Shown: positions 56,575 to 64,000 of the stretch, one piece after another
How positions within the stretch are numbered: position 1 is the first letter of the stretch
Layout of the letters: each line of letters opens with the position of its first letter
DNA from: Rhodospirillaceae bacterium
GTDB lineage: Bacteria; Pseudomonadota; Alphaproteobacteria; UBA828
Direction of reading: 5' to 3'
NCBI GenBank assembly: GCA_002728135.1
Contig: PBVE01000002.1
Location: 60,755 to 124,754, forward strand
DNA: 64,000 nucleotides
Notes under the pieces: generated by a model
The model's database searches: none
Seen by the model: the letters and a program-made list of their open reading frames with translations, nothing else
Told to the model about the DNA's origin: nothing
Position numbers and translations under genes: made by a program

Positions 56575-57063
56575 ATGCCCACATTTGATATAGTATCAAG
56601 AGTTCAACTTCCAGAAGTTGATAATGCTATCCAATCTGCTATGCGTGAAATCAATCAAAGATATGACTTTAAGGGCTCACAATGCAGCATTGAACGAACC
56701 GATAATACATTATTGGTTATAAAAGCCGATGACGACTACAAATTAAAACAAGTCCACGAATTGTTTCGTGGTCATTTAGCCAAGAGAAAAGTTTCAAGTG
56801 GTTTCTTTGAGTTTGGTAAAGCTGAAGATGCTACAGGAGGAACCTTAAGACAACAAGTAAAGATCGTTAGTGGGATAGAACGCGACTTGGCTCAAAAAAT
56901 AATAAAACAAATCAAAAATTCAAAAATCAAGGTTCAATCATCTATTCAAGGTGACGAACTGAGAGTTGCTGGAAAAAAAAGAGACAATCTACAAGAAGCC
57001 ATCCAAGTTGTAAAAGATATGAATATTGTACAACCACTGCAATATTTAAATTTCCGTGATTAA
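56575..57063 (+). CDS. YajQ family nucleotide-binding protein
   Basis: A 162-residue YajQ protein. The N-terminal FDIVSRVQLPEVDNAIQSAM, the QRYDFKGSQCSIERTDNTLL segment and the C-terminal VQSSIQGDELRVAGKKRDNL give two ferredoxin-like halves. Some members bind cyclic di-GMP and act as transcription-related effectors, others bind nucleic acids; which applies here is unknown. A GGAG ribosome site precedes the ATG by eight bases. Convergent with the ABC-F gene. Confidence 0.95.
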   Translation: MPTFDIVSRVQLPEVDNAIQSAMREINQRYDFKGSQCSIERTDNTLLVIKADDDYKLKQVHELFRGHLAKRKVSSGFFEFGKAEDATGGTLRQQVKIVSGIERDLAQKIIKQIKNSKIKVQSSIQGDELRVAGKKRDNLQEAIQVVKDMNIVQPLQYLNFRD

Positions 57064-57090
57064 ATCAGGCTTTGATATAAGAACATAAAA

Positions 57091-58977
57091 TTATTTATGC
57101 CCCATATCAAAATTTAGTTTCTCTTCAGCCGCAAGCCAACGCACCTCAGCATCAGCAAGCTTTTTTCGGGCTTCAGCTAACTTCTCAGTTAATTGCAACA
57201 TATCTGAAGTAGGACCAGTATAGACTTCAGGTTTTGCTAACAATTTTTCTAATGCAATAACTTCAGTATTTGCGTTTTCTAATATAATTTCCGCATCCTT
57301 TATATCTTTGCGCAAAGAGGCAGTAATTTTTCTCTCATAAGCACGATTTCTACGTTCAGTGACTTTGCTTTCCCTAAATTTGTTCTGTAGTTTTGAGTTA
57401 GAAACCCTGTTTTTAGTTCTTTCCCCGGTAGTTAACTTACGATAGTCATTTAAATCTCCATCAAAATCTCTACAACCTCCTCCATCTACAAGCCATAATC
57501 GATCGACCACCAGATCAAGTATATGAGAATCATGGCTAACAAGAACTATTGCTCCCTTATAATCATTAAGGGCAGTCACAAGGGCTTGCCGAGCATCAAT
57601 ATCGAGATGATTAGTTGGCTCATCCAGCAATAAAATATGGGGTTGTTGTTGACTTAAAAGACAAAAAAGCAAAGTGGCTTTTTCTCCCCCAGACAAGTGC
57701 CTAACACAAACATCACTCCGGGAGCCTTGGAAACCAAAACCTCCAAGAATAGAGCGGATACGCAACTCTGATTGATCTAATAAGTGTTTTTTTAAAATTT
57801 GGTACGCTGTTTCGTTTAAATTAAGCTCCTCTGTCTGGTGCTGAGAAAAATAACCAATTCTTAATTTTTTATTCTTATGTATAGCTCCAGATAAGGGATG
57901 TATTTTCCCCGCAACGAGTTTAATAAGAGTTGATTTGCCATTACCGTTTGCCCCTAAAAGAGCTACCCTGTCTTCTTTATCTAGACTAATATTGAGATCT
58001 CTTAGTACTGGGACGTCATTATAACCACAGTCTACAGATTCAATTGCTACCAGGGGAGATGACAGCTCATCTTTTATAGTAAAGTTAAATTTCTTTTCAT
58101 TGTTAGAACAAATTTCTTCAATTGGCTCCATACGGGATAATTTTTTTATTCTACTTTGTGCCTGACGTGCCTTAGTGGCTTTTGCCCTGAAACGTTCAAC
58201 AAAACTTTGTATGCGTTCTCTTTCATTAATTTGTTTTTTTCTTTTTGCCTGCAGTCTCAAATTATCAGCAGTTCTTATCTTTTCAAATGAGTCATAAGTT
58301 CCTGAAAACAGTTTGAGGTTTTGATTTTCTAATAACAGTATATTCTCAACTGAATTATTTAGTAATGCTCGGTCATGACTAATAATAAGTAAGGTGCCAA
58401 CATATTTCTGGAGATAACCTTCCAACCACATACTAGCTTCTAAGTCTAAATGATTTGTTGGCTCATCTAGTAACAATAAATCTGGGCGGGAGAACAAAGT
58501 TGCTGCTATTGCCACACGCATCCTCCAACCACCGGAGAAAGAATCGCATGGTAGTTTCTGTAATTCATCCGAAAACCCTAAACCTGCAAGAATGGTCGCA
58601 GCTCGTGCCTTTGCAGAATGTGCCCCAATATCTGTCAGACGTAACTGAATTTCAGATATTTCAGCTGGGTTTGTTGCGACCAGTGCTTTGGCCTCAAGCC
58701 TAACCAATTCTTCATCTGCTTCCAGAACCTTGTCTATTAAATTTTTTGTTCCTGACGGAGCTTCTTGGGATACTAAACCAAGCCGATATTTACCAGTTAT
58801 TTTTATATTACCTGAATCAGGGCTGATTTCCCGAGAAATGAGACGAAATAACGTACTTTTCCCAGTTCCATTAGAGCCTACAACCCCTACCTTATGCCCT
58901 TTTGGGATATAGGTAGATACTTTATTGAATATTAGTCTAGGACCAAAACCATGTGTAAGTTCATTAATGTGAAGCAT
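57091..58977 (-). CDS. ABC-F family ATP-binding protein (Uup/YheS-like)
   Basis: A 628-residue soluble protein with two ABC domains and no membrane segments. The first shows Walker A GSNGTGKST, signature SFSGGWRMRVAIA, and LLLDEPTNHLD. The second shows GANGNGKST, HLSGGEKATLL, and again LLLDEPTNHLD. The linker is basic and charged (about 230-300), and a C-terminal coiled coil (about 530-628) matches the Uup/YheS type. ABC-F proteins act on the ribosome to relieve stalling or antibiotic block. Single leftward gene. Confidence 0.94.
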   Translation of the reverse strand: MLHINELTHGFGPRLIFNKVSTYIPKGHKVGVVGSNGTGKSTLFRLISREISPDSGNIKITGKYRLGLVSQEAPSGTKNLIDKVLEADEELVRLEAKALVATNPAEISEIQLRLTDIGAHSAKARAATILAGLGFSDELQKLPCDSFSGGWRMRVAIAATLFSRPDLLLLDEPTNHLDLEASMWLEGYLQKYVGTLLIISHDRALLNNSVENILLLENQNLKLFSGTYDSFEKIRTADNLRLQAKRKKQINERERIQSFVERFRAKATKARQAQSRIKKLSRMEPIEEICSNNEKKFNFTIKDELSSPLVAIESVDCGYNDVPVLRDLNISLDKEDRVALLGANGNGKSTLIKLVAGKIHPLSGAIHKNKKLRIGYFSQHQTEELNLNETAYQILKKHLLDQSELRIRSILGGFGFQGSRSDVCVRHLSGGEKATLLFCLLSQQQPHILLLDEPTNHLDIDARQALVTALNDYKGAIVLVSHDSHILDLVVDRLWLVDGGGCRDFDGDLNDYRKLTTGERTKNRVSNSKLQNKFRESKVTERRNRAYERKITASLRKDIKDAEIILENANTEVIALEKLLAKPEVYTGPTSDMLQLTEKLAEARKKLADAEVRWLAAEEKLNFDMGHK

Positions 58978-59020
58978 TAAAATTAAATTACAACGTTAAC
59001 AATCATAAGTTTAAAATATT

Positions 59021-59569
59021 TTATTTTGGTGGATGAGGGTACCACCTCAAAGGCTCTGGCCGAATCCATCCAGGATCGCGCCTGATAAGTTCATATTGGG
59101 GCTGTGCTGGGTCATCTCCCTCAAAATATACCCATTGGACACCCCTCCAGCCTCCCTCCTGGACTATTATGTGACCTCGACCTACAAAAGAATTTATAGT
59201 TTCAGACCATTCACTATCAAAATCTTCTGATAAAAACCCTATGTGATGCACCCCTCCCTTACCATCTGTTTTATCAAGAAATTCAGTATAAATATTTGGG
59301 CCAAAGAGCGGTTCAATAATTTCCCAGTTCATCTCACCAGTCCATGCCAATCCAATTTTCATCCCATATTCTACAGATTTACCCCTGAAGGTAGTTCCGT
59401 GTATTTCAGGTGGCCTATACTCATTAATCCACCATGGTCCAATACCCAAGGTGTCAACAAAAGATCTAACAGTACGATCAAAATCTGGAGTTACAACACA
59501 AATTTGTCTGGTAGCCCCAATAAAGCTATTTTCTAAAATCAAATCAGCATTAACGTTTAGTTTTTTCAT
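59021..59569 (-). CDS. VOC superfamily (glyoxalase/dioxygenase-like) protein
   Basis: A 182-residue protein with the paired beta-alpha-beta repeats of the vicinal oxygen chelate fold: the RQICVVTPDFDRTVRSFVDT first half and GGVHHIGFLSEDFDSEWSET second half, where HHIG is a typical metal-ligand segment. Ring-cleaving dioxygenases, methylmalonyl-CoA epimerases and glyoxalases share this fold, and no specific function can be chosen. It is the last of a leftward group with the NTF2-like gene, 28 bases downstream of it. Confidence 0.87.
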   Translation of the reverse strand: MKKLNVNADLILENSFIGATRQICVVTPDFDRTVRSFVDTLGIGPWWINEYRPPEIHGTTFRGKSVEYGMKIGLAWTGEMNWEIIEPLFGPNIYTEFLDKTDGKGGVHHIGFLSEDFDSEWSETINSFVGRGHIIVQEGGWRGVQWVYFEGDDPAQPQYELIRRDPGWIRPEPLRWYPHPPK

Positions 59570-59597
59570 TTTCTATTCGATTAATTGATTATGAAAT

Positions 59598-60086
59598 CTA
59601 TCCGCTCCATGGTGCTATAGGTGTTTCCCAATAATCTGTATGAGCAGGTCCATTAATTTTTAACTTGAGTTCCATATGAGTGACACGCCAAGCTCCGTCG
59701 TCACCTTTTACAAAATCGGTTTCATACCATCCAGCAACAAGGGTGTCTGTAGTTCGACCTGAATCATTTGCAAACTTTGCTACTTCCCACAAATAATACT
59801 CAGCACGAGCAATTTTCCCATTTTCCTCAATGTCTATCATGAAATTCATCATATAGTGAAATGCCCATGGAATCACAGCAGTACAGGTTTCGTGTAGACC
59901 CTGAACTACCTCATCATGACCTTGCCAGCCTCCAATACCCTCACAATTCCAACTACTATTATCTGCAAAGACATCATTTAGCATTTCCCGATTACCATTG
60001 TGGTCTACAGCTTTTGCATATGTTGCAACTATCCTTTTAATAGATTCAATATCTTCAAGCCTTTGTATTCTTGCCTCAATATCCAT
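59598..60086 (-). CDS. NTF2/SnoaL-like protein (first of two)
   Basis: A 162-residue protein of the nuclear transport factor 2-like fold. It has the typical helical start IQRLEDIESIKRIVATYAKA, the DVFADNSSWNCEGIGGWQGH segment and a conical beta-sheet region ending in the WRVTHMELKLKINGP segment. The SnoaL-like branch includes ring-cleaving lyases, dehydratases and steroid isomerases. Its likely partners are the VOC gene downstream and the second NTF2-like gene upstream. No catalytic assignment is possible. Confidence 0.87.
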   Translation of the reverse strand: MDIEARIQRLEDIESIKRIVATYAKAVDHNGNREMLNDVFADNSSWNCEGIGGWQGHDEVVQGLHETCTAVIPWAFHYMMNFMIDIEENGKIARAEYYLWEVAKFANDSGRTTDTLVAGWYETDFVKGDDGAWRVTHMELKLKINGPAHTDYWETPIAPWSG

Positions 60087-60192
60087 GTTACATACCTCCC
60101 ATTTATATTGGATATTATAATAAATATATTTATCTCATGATAGTCTTCCTTAGGATTATAATACAAGAGGGATCCTCAAATCATATAAAATA

Positions 60193-60519
60193 CTAATTAT
60201 CTTTTTTTAAACTTTTAAGAAGATTTTCTAAATGATAACTAGCAGCTGCTGCCGCCTCAGCAGCTAAAGCTGCCTCTTCAGCAGCCTTCAAGGCTTTGTC
60301 TATAGCTAACTCAACCTCTAAATGCAGATCAGATATCTCTGCTGCGATATTTTCAGAAACAGTATCTGTCTCATCAGTGTGAGAAAGAACTGTTTCATTA
60401 CAGTTTTTATTTTTGTTTAAATTCTTACAAGAATCACTCAGTGCACTCTCAGTTCCTAAACTAAGAAGCATAGTCAGCAGAACCAATAAAGAAAATTTAA
60501 TAGTTTTTTCTCCTGTCAC
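60193..60519 (-). CDS. Small exported alanine/glutamate-rich protein, unknown function
   Basis: A 108-residue protein with a signal peptide (residues about 8-28, ending near SALSDSC), a polar segment with two cysteines (31 and 40), and then a long amphipathic helix, KALKAAEEAALAAEAAAAAS, at about residues 76-95. It looks like a small periplasmic or outer-membrane-associated helical protein. I recognise no family. It lies between the two NTF2-like genes, with only 19 bases to the second one, and may be in the same transcript. Confidence 0.65.
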   Translation of the reverse strand: MTGEKTIKFSLLVLLTMLLSLGTESALSDSCKNLNKNKNCNETVLSHTDETDTVSENIAAEISDLHLEVELAIDKALKAAEEAALAAEAAAAASYHLENLLKSLKKDN

Positions 60520-60538
60520 TATCTGAATTACCTAATAA

Positions 60539-60943
60539 TTATTTCCATGGTCCACAGTGCTCAAAAGCTTGTGTATCTTCATAAGCATCCCAAAATTCTA
60601 TAGAACCATCACGGATATAAAATACCCATGCCCACTTTGCACGATATTCCTTACCTGATATACGACTACGACCATGTTCTGTACCAGTAACACTAATACA
60701 ATCTCCATCCACAATCCATTTTGTTATTTGATGATCTAACATTTCCAAAGCTGCAGGCATAACTGTGAAATATTCTTTGAGTTTTTCCTTACCTTGCCAC
60801 CTCCCCATCCATGGGAAATCTTGTGTACCCGCCATATCTATAGCACCATCATCAGTAAAACAGTTGACTATTTCATCTTTTGTACCATTGGCTAAAAGAC
60901 TTAAAAACTTCTCAACAACTACTCTTGGCTCTTTGTCAGTCAT
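60539..60943 (-). CDS. NTF2/SnoaL-like protein (second, limonene-epoxide-hydrolase-type)
   Basis: A 134-residue NTF2-fold protein, first of the leftward group. The sequence VVEKFLSLLANGTKDEIVNC is the typical first helix, the DDGAIDMAGTQDFPWMGRWQ segment carries acidic residues at the pocket, and the end is WAWVFYIRDGSIEFWDAYED. It belongs to the SnoaL-like/limonene-epoxide hydrolase branch. It differs clearly from the copy at 59.6 kb and is not a tandem duplicate. Divergent from the luciferase-like gene (116-base gap). Confidence 0.87.
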   Translation of the reverse strand: MTDKEPRVVVEKFLSLLANGTKDEIVNCFTDDGAIDMAGTQDFPWMGRWQGKEKLKEYFTVMPAALEMLDHQITKWIVDGDCISVTGTEHGRSRISGKEYRAKWAWVFYIRDGSIEFWDAYEDTQAFEHCGPWK

Positions 60944-61059
60944 GTTTTTGTGCTCTCTTTAGTTGTGAATTGAGTGAGAATTTCCTATTCTTAATCTCAA
61001 ACGGTTAATTTTTTGAGTTAGGTTAACAAAAAAAATATTCTACTGTAAGGAGTCATTTA

Positions 61060-62034
61060 ATGACACATACTAGACCAGTTGGCATTTTTATCCTAGGTGA
61101 CGTTCCTCCCGAAAACATAGTACCTCTTAGTCAAAAAGTTGAGTTATGCGGTTTTGACGAACTCTGGTTTGCAGAAGATTATTTTATGATTTCAGGATTT
61201 GCATCAGCTGCTTTAGCTCTTCAAGCTACAACAAAAATACGAGTAGGCGTTGGAGTAGTTTCCTCAGTTGTCAGGCATCCAGGGGTCACAGCTATGGAAA
61301 CCTCTACATTGGCTCGTGCACATCCTGGTCGTTTTACTCTAGGCATTGGTCATGGGGTTCCAGCTTGGATAAAACAAATGGATCTCTATCCTCGCTCGGT
61401 GCTAAATTCAATGCACGAAAGTGTAACAAGTGTCAAACGGCTACTAGCAGGTGAAACAATTACCGCAAAAGGGGAATATTTTGGTTTTGATAAGGTAGCC
61501 CTGACACATCCTGCTCCTGAAGTGAAAGTATTAACAGGTGTGGTAGGACCAAAGTCTATTGACCTTTGTGCAGACATTGCGGACGGAATGGTTGTATCAG
61601 TTCTTGGGGGGCCTAAATATGTGGAAACTGCATACAAACGAATAGAAAAAAGAAGAGGTAATAATGACTTCGAGATGGTCACATACGTTCTTGCATCTGT
61701 AGGTAAAGATATCAAACAAAAAAGGAAGGATGTAAGGGCAGCAACTGCATTTTATTTAAATGCAATGGGACCAACCTATATATCAGATGTTTACGGTATC
61801 AGTGATAAAACAAAATCAATAATTAGTTCGGGTGGAGCTGATGCACTAGAAACTCAAATGCCTGATGAATGGTTGGATTTTCTGACAATAGTAGGAACCC
61901 CTGAAAATTGCATAACAAACATAAACAATTTTTTTGATTCTGGTTCTACATCAGTAATTCTATGCGTAGTCCCGTCTGAAGAGTTACCCGATCAACTGGA
62001 ACTTATTGGCCGTGAAGTTTTACCAAAGATATAG
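61060..62034 (+). CDS. LLM class flavin-dependent oxidoreductase (luciferase-like, second)
   Basis: A 324-residue protein of the luciferase-like superfamily. Motifs: FDELWFAEDYFMISGFASAA, the KIRVGVGVVSSVVRHPGVTA strand and the GRFTLGIGHGVPAWIKQMD segment. This set resembles the F420 or FMN-dependent branch rather than the MsnO8 type at 55.4 kb. The strong AAGGAG ribosome site precedes the ATG. An FAD-dependent oxidase gene follows after 26 bases and an aldehyde dehydrogenase after that, suggesting an oxidative pathway. Confidence 0.9.
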   Translation: MTHTRPVGIFILGDVPPENIVPLSQKVELCGFDELWFAEDYFMISGFASAALALQATTKIRVGVGVVSSVVRHPGVTAMETSTLARAHPGRFTLGIGHGVPAWIKQMDLYPRSVLNSMHESVTSVKRLLAGETITAKGEYFGFDKVALTHPAPEVKVLTGVVGPKSIDLCADIADGMVVSVLGGPKYVETAYKRIEKRRGNNDFEMVTYVLASVGKDIKQKRKDVRAATAFYLNAMGPTYISDVYGISDKTKSIISSGGADALETQMPDEWLDFLTIVGTPENCITNINNFFDSGSTSVILCVVPSEELPDQLELIGREVLPKI

Positions 62035-62060
62035 CATATAATAACGGGAAATATTCAAAC

Positions 62061-63443
62061 ATGCAAAGCCCATGGCTTCAACAAGCCTTACTCTCTGAAA
62101 GTGCACATAATATCACTCCCCTAGATAGGGATCTTAAGGTTGATGTAGTGATTGTTGGTGGGGGATATACTGGCCTTTGGACAGCCATTGAATTAAAAAA
62201 CCGAGATCCTTCAATGGATGTAGCCATTATAGAAAAAGACATTTGTGGTGCAGGAGCGAGTGCAGCAAATGCAGGCTTTGCACTGCCAATGTGGCTTCAA
62301 CTCCCACTTCTTGAAAAAATTAGTAATACATCAAAAGCTATACATATTGGTCGTGCTTCAATAGCTGCTATTGATGATATTAGAGAAATCAGCCTTAGCA
62401 ATGATATTGACACACAAATTAGCCACTCGAATACTATTTGGGGTGCAACTTGTGAAAAGCAATCGGGGCATTGGGATAAGATGCTATCTCTTATGGAGGC
62501 TTTTCAGGTTCATAGCTATCAAGTGCTAGACAAACACAAAATTCAACAAATGACAGGCTCTGACAGCTTAATAGCTGGTGTAATAGATACTGCTAGTATC
62601 ATGATACATCCAGGTAACTTAGTCCGTGGCTTAAGGCGAGTAGCCTTAAATAAAGGTGTAAGAATTTTTGAGAAGACACCTATGACAAAACTTGGACGCA
62701 CAACTCCCCCTACTGTTGAAACTACAAAAGGAAAGATAACAGCACGTAAAGTTGTTCTAGCTATGTATGGTTGGTCACTCTCAATACCTGAATTAAGACG
62801 TTCAGCCATGGTAATGTTCACGGATGCTGCAATGACTGTTCCTATTCCAGATAAACTCCGTGATATTGGTTTTTATGACGCTCCTGGATTTACTGACTCT
62901 AGAACTTTCATAGAATCTATCCGACCGACATCGGATGGACGAGTTATGGTCACTAAATCTGGTGGATGGCTCCCCTTTGGAGACAGACTAGATGCTTGCC
63001 CCGAATATACTTGTCGGTCAGAAAATGAACTACGTAGAGTTTTAGAAAGTTATCACCCCTCCCTAAAAGATGTTGAGATTGAAGGAACTTGGTGCGGTCC
63101 AATAGATAGAACAATGGATGGTCTACCTACATTTGGGAGGCTGCCTACTTGTCCCCATATTGTATTTGGATATGGGTATTCAGGAGCTGGAATAGTTCCA
63201 TCGCGTGTAGGGAGTCATATTCTTGCATCTCTTGTTCAAGACCTCAAAGATGAGTGGACATCTTGCCCATTGGTTCGACCCTTAAAGAAAGACTTTCCTA
63301 ATGAACCCTTTCGCTGGATTGGAGGGCATATAGTTAAAAGTGCGATTGAGCGTAAAGATCGCCTTGATCACGAGGGCCTTGCAGTTGGCCCAATTACAAA
63401 ATTCTGGCTACAATTTACACCAAAAAGCTATAAACCTAGCTAA
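62061..63443 (+). CDS. FAD-dependent amine-oxidase-like protein (DAO family)
   Basis: A 460-residue flavoprotein. The dinucleotide-binding motif VVIVGGGYTGLWTAIELKNR is at residues about 30-49, followed by the ICGAGASAANAGFALPMW segment, where the usual GRNGG sequence is replaced by SAANAG. The C-terminal FGYGYSGAGIVPSRVGSHIL segment closes the FAD site. Similar to gamma-glutamylputrescine oxidase and other amine oxidases. Lies between the luciferase-like gene and an aldehyde dehydrogenase, which would oxidise the aldehyde an amine oxidase makes. Confidence 0.9.
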   Translation: MQSPWLQQALLSESAHNITPLDRDLKVDVVIVGGGYTGLWTAIELKNRDPSMDVAIIEKDICGAGASAANAGFALPMWLQLPLLEKISNTSKAIHIGRASIAAIDDIREISLSNDIDTQISHSNTIWGATCEKQSGHWDKMLSLMEAFQVHSYQVLDKHKIQQMTGSDSLIAGVIDTASIMIHPGNLVRGLRRVALNKGVRIFEKTPMTKLGRTTPPTVETTKGKITARKVVLAMYGWSLSIPELRRSAMVMFTDAAMTVPIPDKLRDIGFYDAPGFTDSRTFIESIRPTSDGRVMVTKSGGWLPFGDRLDACPEYTCRSENELRRVLESYHPSLKDVEIEGTWCGPIDRTMDGLPTFGRLPTCPHIVFGYGYSGAGIVPSRVGSHILASLVQDLKDEWTSCPLVRPLKKDFPNEPFRWIGGHIVKSAIERKDRLDHEGLAVGPITKFWLQFTPKSYKPS

Positions 63444-63606
63444 ATAGCTAGCTTTGCCACAGTAAAATTTATAGCATGTTTATGTATCTGATTTTATAAT
63501 TAAAAATATAGGGATAATATGAATCATTTTCTCTAATCCTTAATCAAAGGTAATTTAAACTCTAACAATATTTTGCGTAAAAAAACACACAACTTGGGAA
63601 CTCATT

Positions 63607-64000
63607 ATGTATTCAGAAAAAATAGAAATGTTAATTAATGGCCAATGGTGCCAAGGGAGTGAAGGAAAAAGCCAGCCTCTACTAAACCCTGCTACGGAAG
63701 AAATAATAGCTGAGGTACCTCATGCTTCCAAAACAGACCTTGATAATGCCCTGCAAGCTAGTGCAGAGGGCTTTAGCGTTTGGAGAAATATTCCACCATT
63801 GCAGCGACAATCTATTATGGAAAAAGCCGCACGTCTTATGGAAGACCGAATAGAGGAAATTGCAAAAAATCTTACTATGGAGATGGGCAAGCCTCTAGCA
63901 GAAGCAAAAGTTGAACTAGGGTTTGTTATTGATGCAACACGCTGGTATGCAGAGGAAGGTAAAAGAGCCTATGGACGTCTTGTGCCATCACGAATACCAG
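63607..64000 (+). CDS. Aldehyde dehydrogenase, N-terminal part (runs off right edge)
   Basis: The first 131 residues of an NAD(P)-dependent aldehyde dehydrogenase: EMLINGQWCQGSEGKSQPLL at the start, the LNPATEEIIAEVPHASKTDL segment, and EMGKPLAEAKVELGFVIDAT. These are the N-terminal cofactor-domain motifs of succinate-semialdehyde and betaine-aldehyde-type enzymes. The catalytic cysteine and glutamate lie beyond the window. The start ATG at 63607 follows a 163-base gap after the FAD oxidase gene, so it may have its own promoter or share one transcript. Confidence 0.92.
   Translation, partial: MYSEKIEMLINGQWCQGSEGKSQPLLNPATEEIIAEVPHASKTDLDNALQASAEGFSVWRNIPPLQRQSIMEKAARLMEDRIEEIAKNLTMEMGKPLAEAKVELGFVIDATRWYAEEGKRAYGRLVPSRIP

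Overview
The window is AT-rich, densely packed bacterial chromosome. It most resembles a streamlined marine or aquatic alphaproteobacterium. The evidence is gene order and gene content: a murA - DUF2948 - hisG - hisD - UPF0262 - low-Mr phosphatase - maf - RNase E/G block, a histone-deacetylase-like - xseB - ispA - tlyA block, soxBDAG, and two tRNAs with encoded CCA. GTG and TTG starts are frequent and intergenic gaps are short. I see no rRNA, insertion sequence, prophage or CRISPR array. The lineage is an inference from synteny and composition, not from a marker-gene tree.

Layout. 0-4.1 kb: an oligopeptide-type ABC importer transcribed leftward (binding protein, DppB-type permease, then a DppC permease fused in frame to a DppD ATPase that runs off the left edge). 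4.3-11.8 kb: DMT exporter, SCP-x-type thiolase, YbdG-type mechanosensitive channel, 1-Cys peroxiredoxin, tRNA-Phe, D-aminoacylase-type amidohydrolase and M23 peptidase. 11.8-20.6 kb: CaCA antiporter, RNase E/G, maf, phosphatase, UPF0262, hisD, hisG, DUF2948, murA, dcd, a 48-residue basic protein and tRNA-Thr. The infA and yacG genes usually found in this block are missing. 20.7-27.3 kb: heterotetrameric sarcosine oxidase (soxB-D-A-G) behind a type III glutamine-synthetase-like gene, with palindromes upstream. 27.6-37.3 kb: pdxH, a glycine-zipper lipoprotein, fabI, aroC, an AhpD-like protein, a 2-hydroxyacid dehydrogenase, tlyA, ispA (no dxs between them), xseB, a deacetylase-like protein and a DegP protease.

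37.5-51.7 kb is an accessory catabolic region. Two separate hydantoinase/oxoprolinase A-B pairs flank an ornithine cyclodeaminase-like enzyme, an N-formylglutamate amidohydrolase-like enzyme, an MFS and a DMT transporter, a class I glutamine amidotransferase and a 3-hydroxyisobutyrate-dehydrogenase-like enzyme. Together with the peptide importer, D-aminoacylase and sarcosine oxidase this suggests a cell that scavenges modified amino acids, small amides and methylated amines.

51.8-54.1 kb holds four proteins I cannot assign: a secreted 204-residue protein, a 98-residue protein built on a 28-residue tandem repeat, a secreted charged coiled-coil protein, and a 131-residue protein coupled to an MFS transporter. 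This is the most genuinely uncharacterised part. 55-64 kb carries two luciferase-like flavin enzymes, YajQ, an ABC-F ATPase, and a putative degradative cluster (VOC protein, two NTF2-like proteins, FAD amine-oxidase-like enzyme, aldehyde dehydrogenase cut by the right edge).
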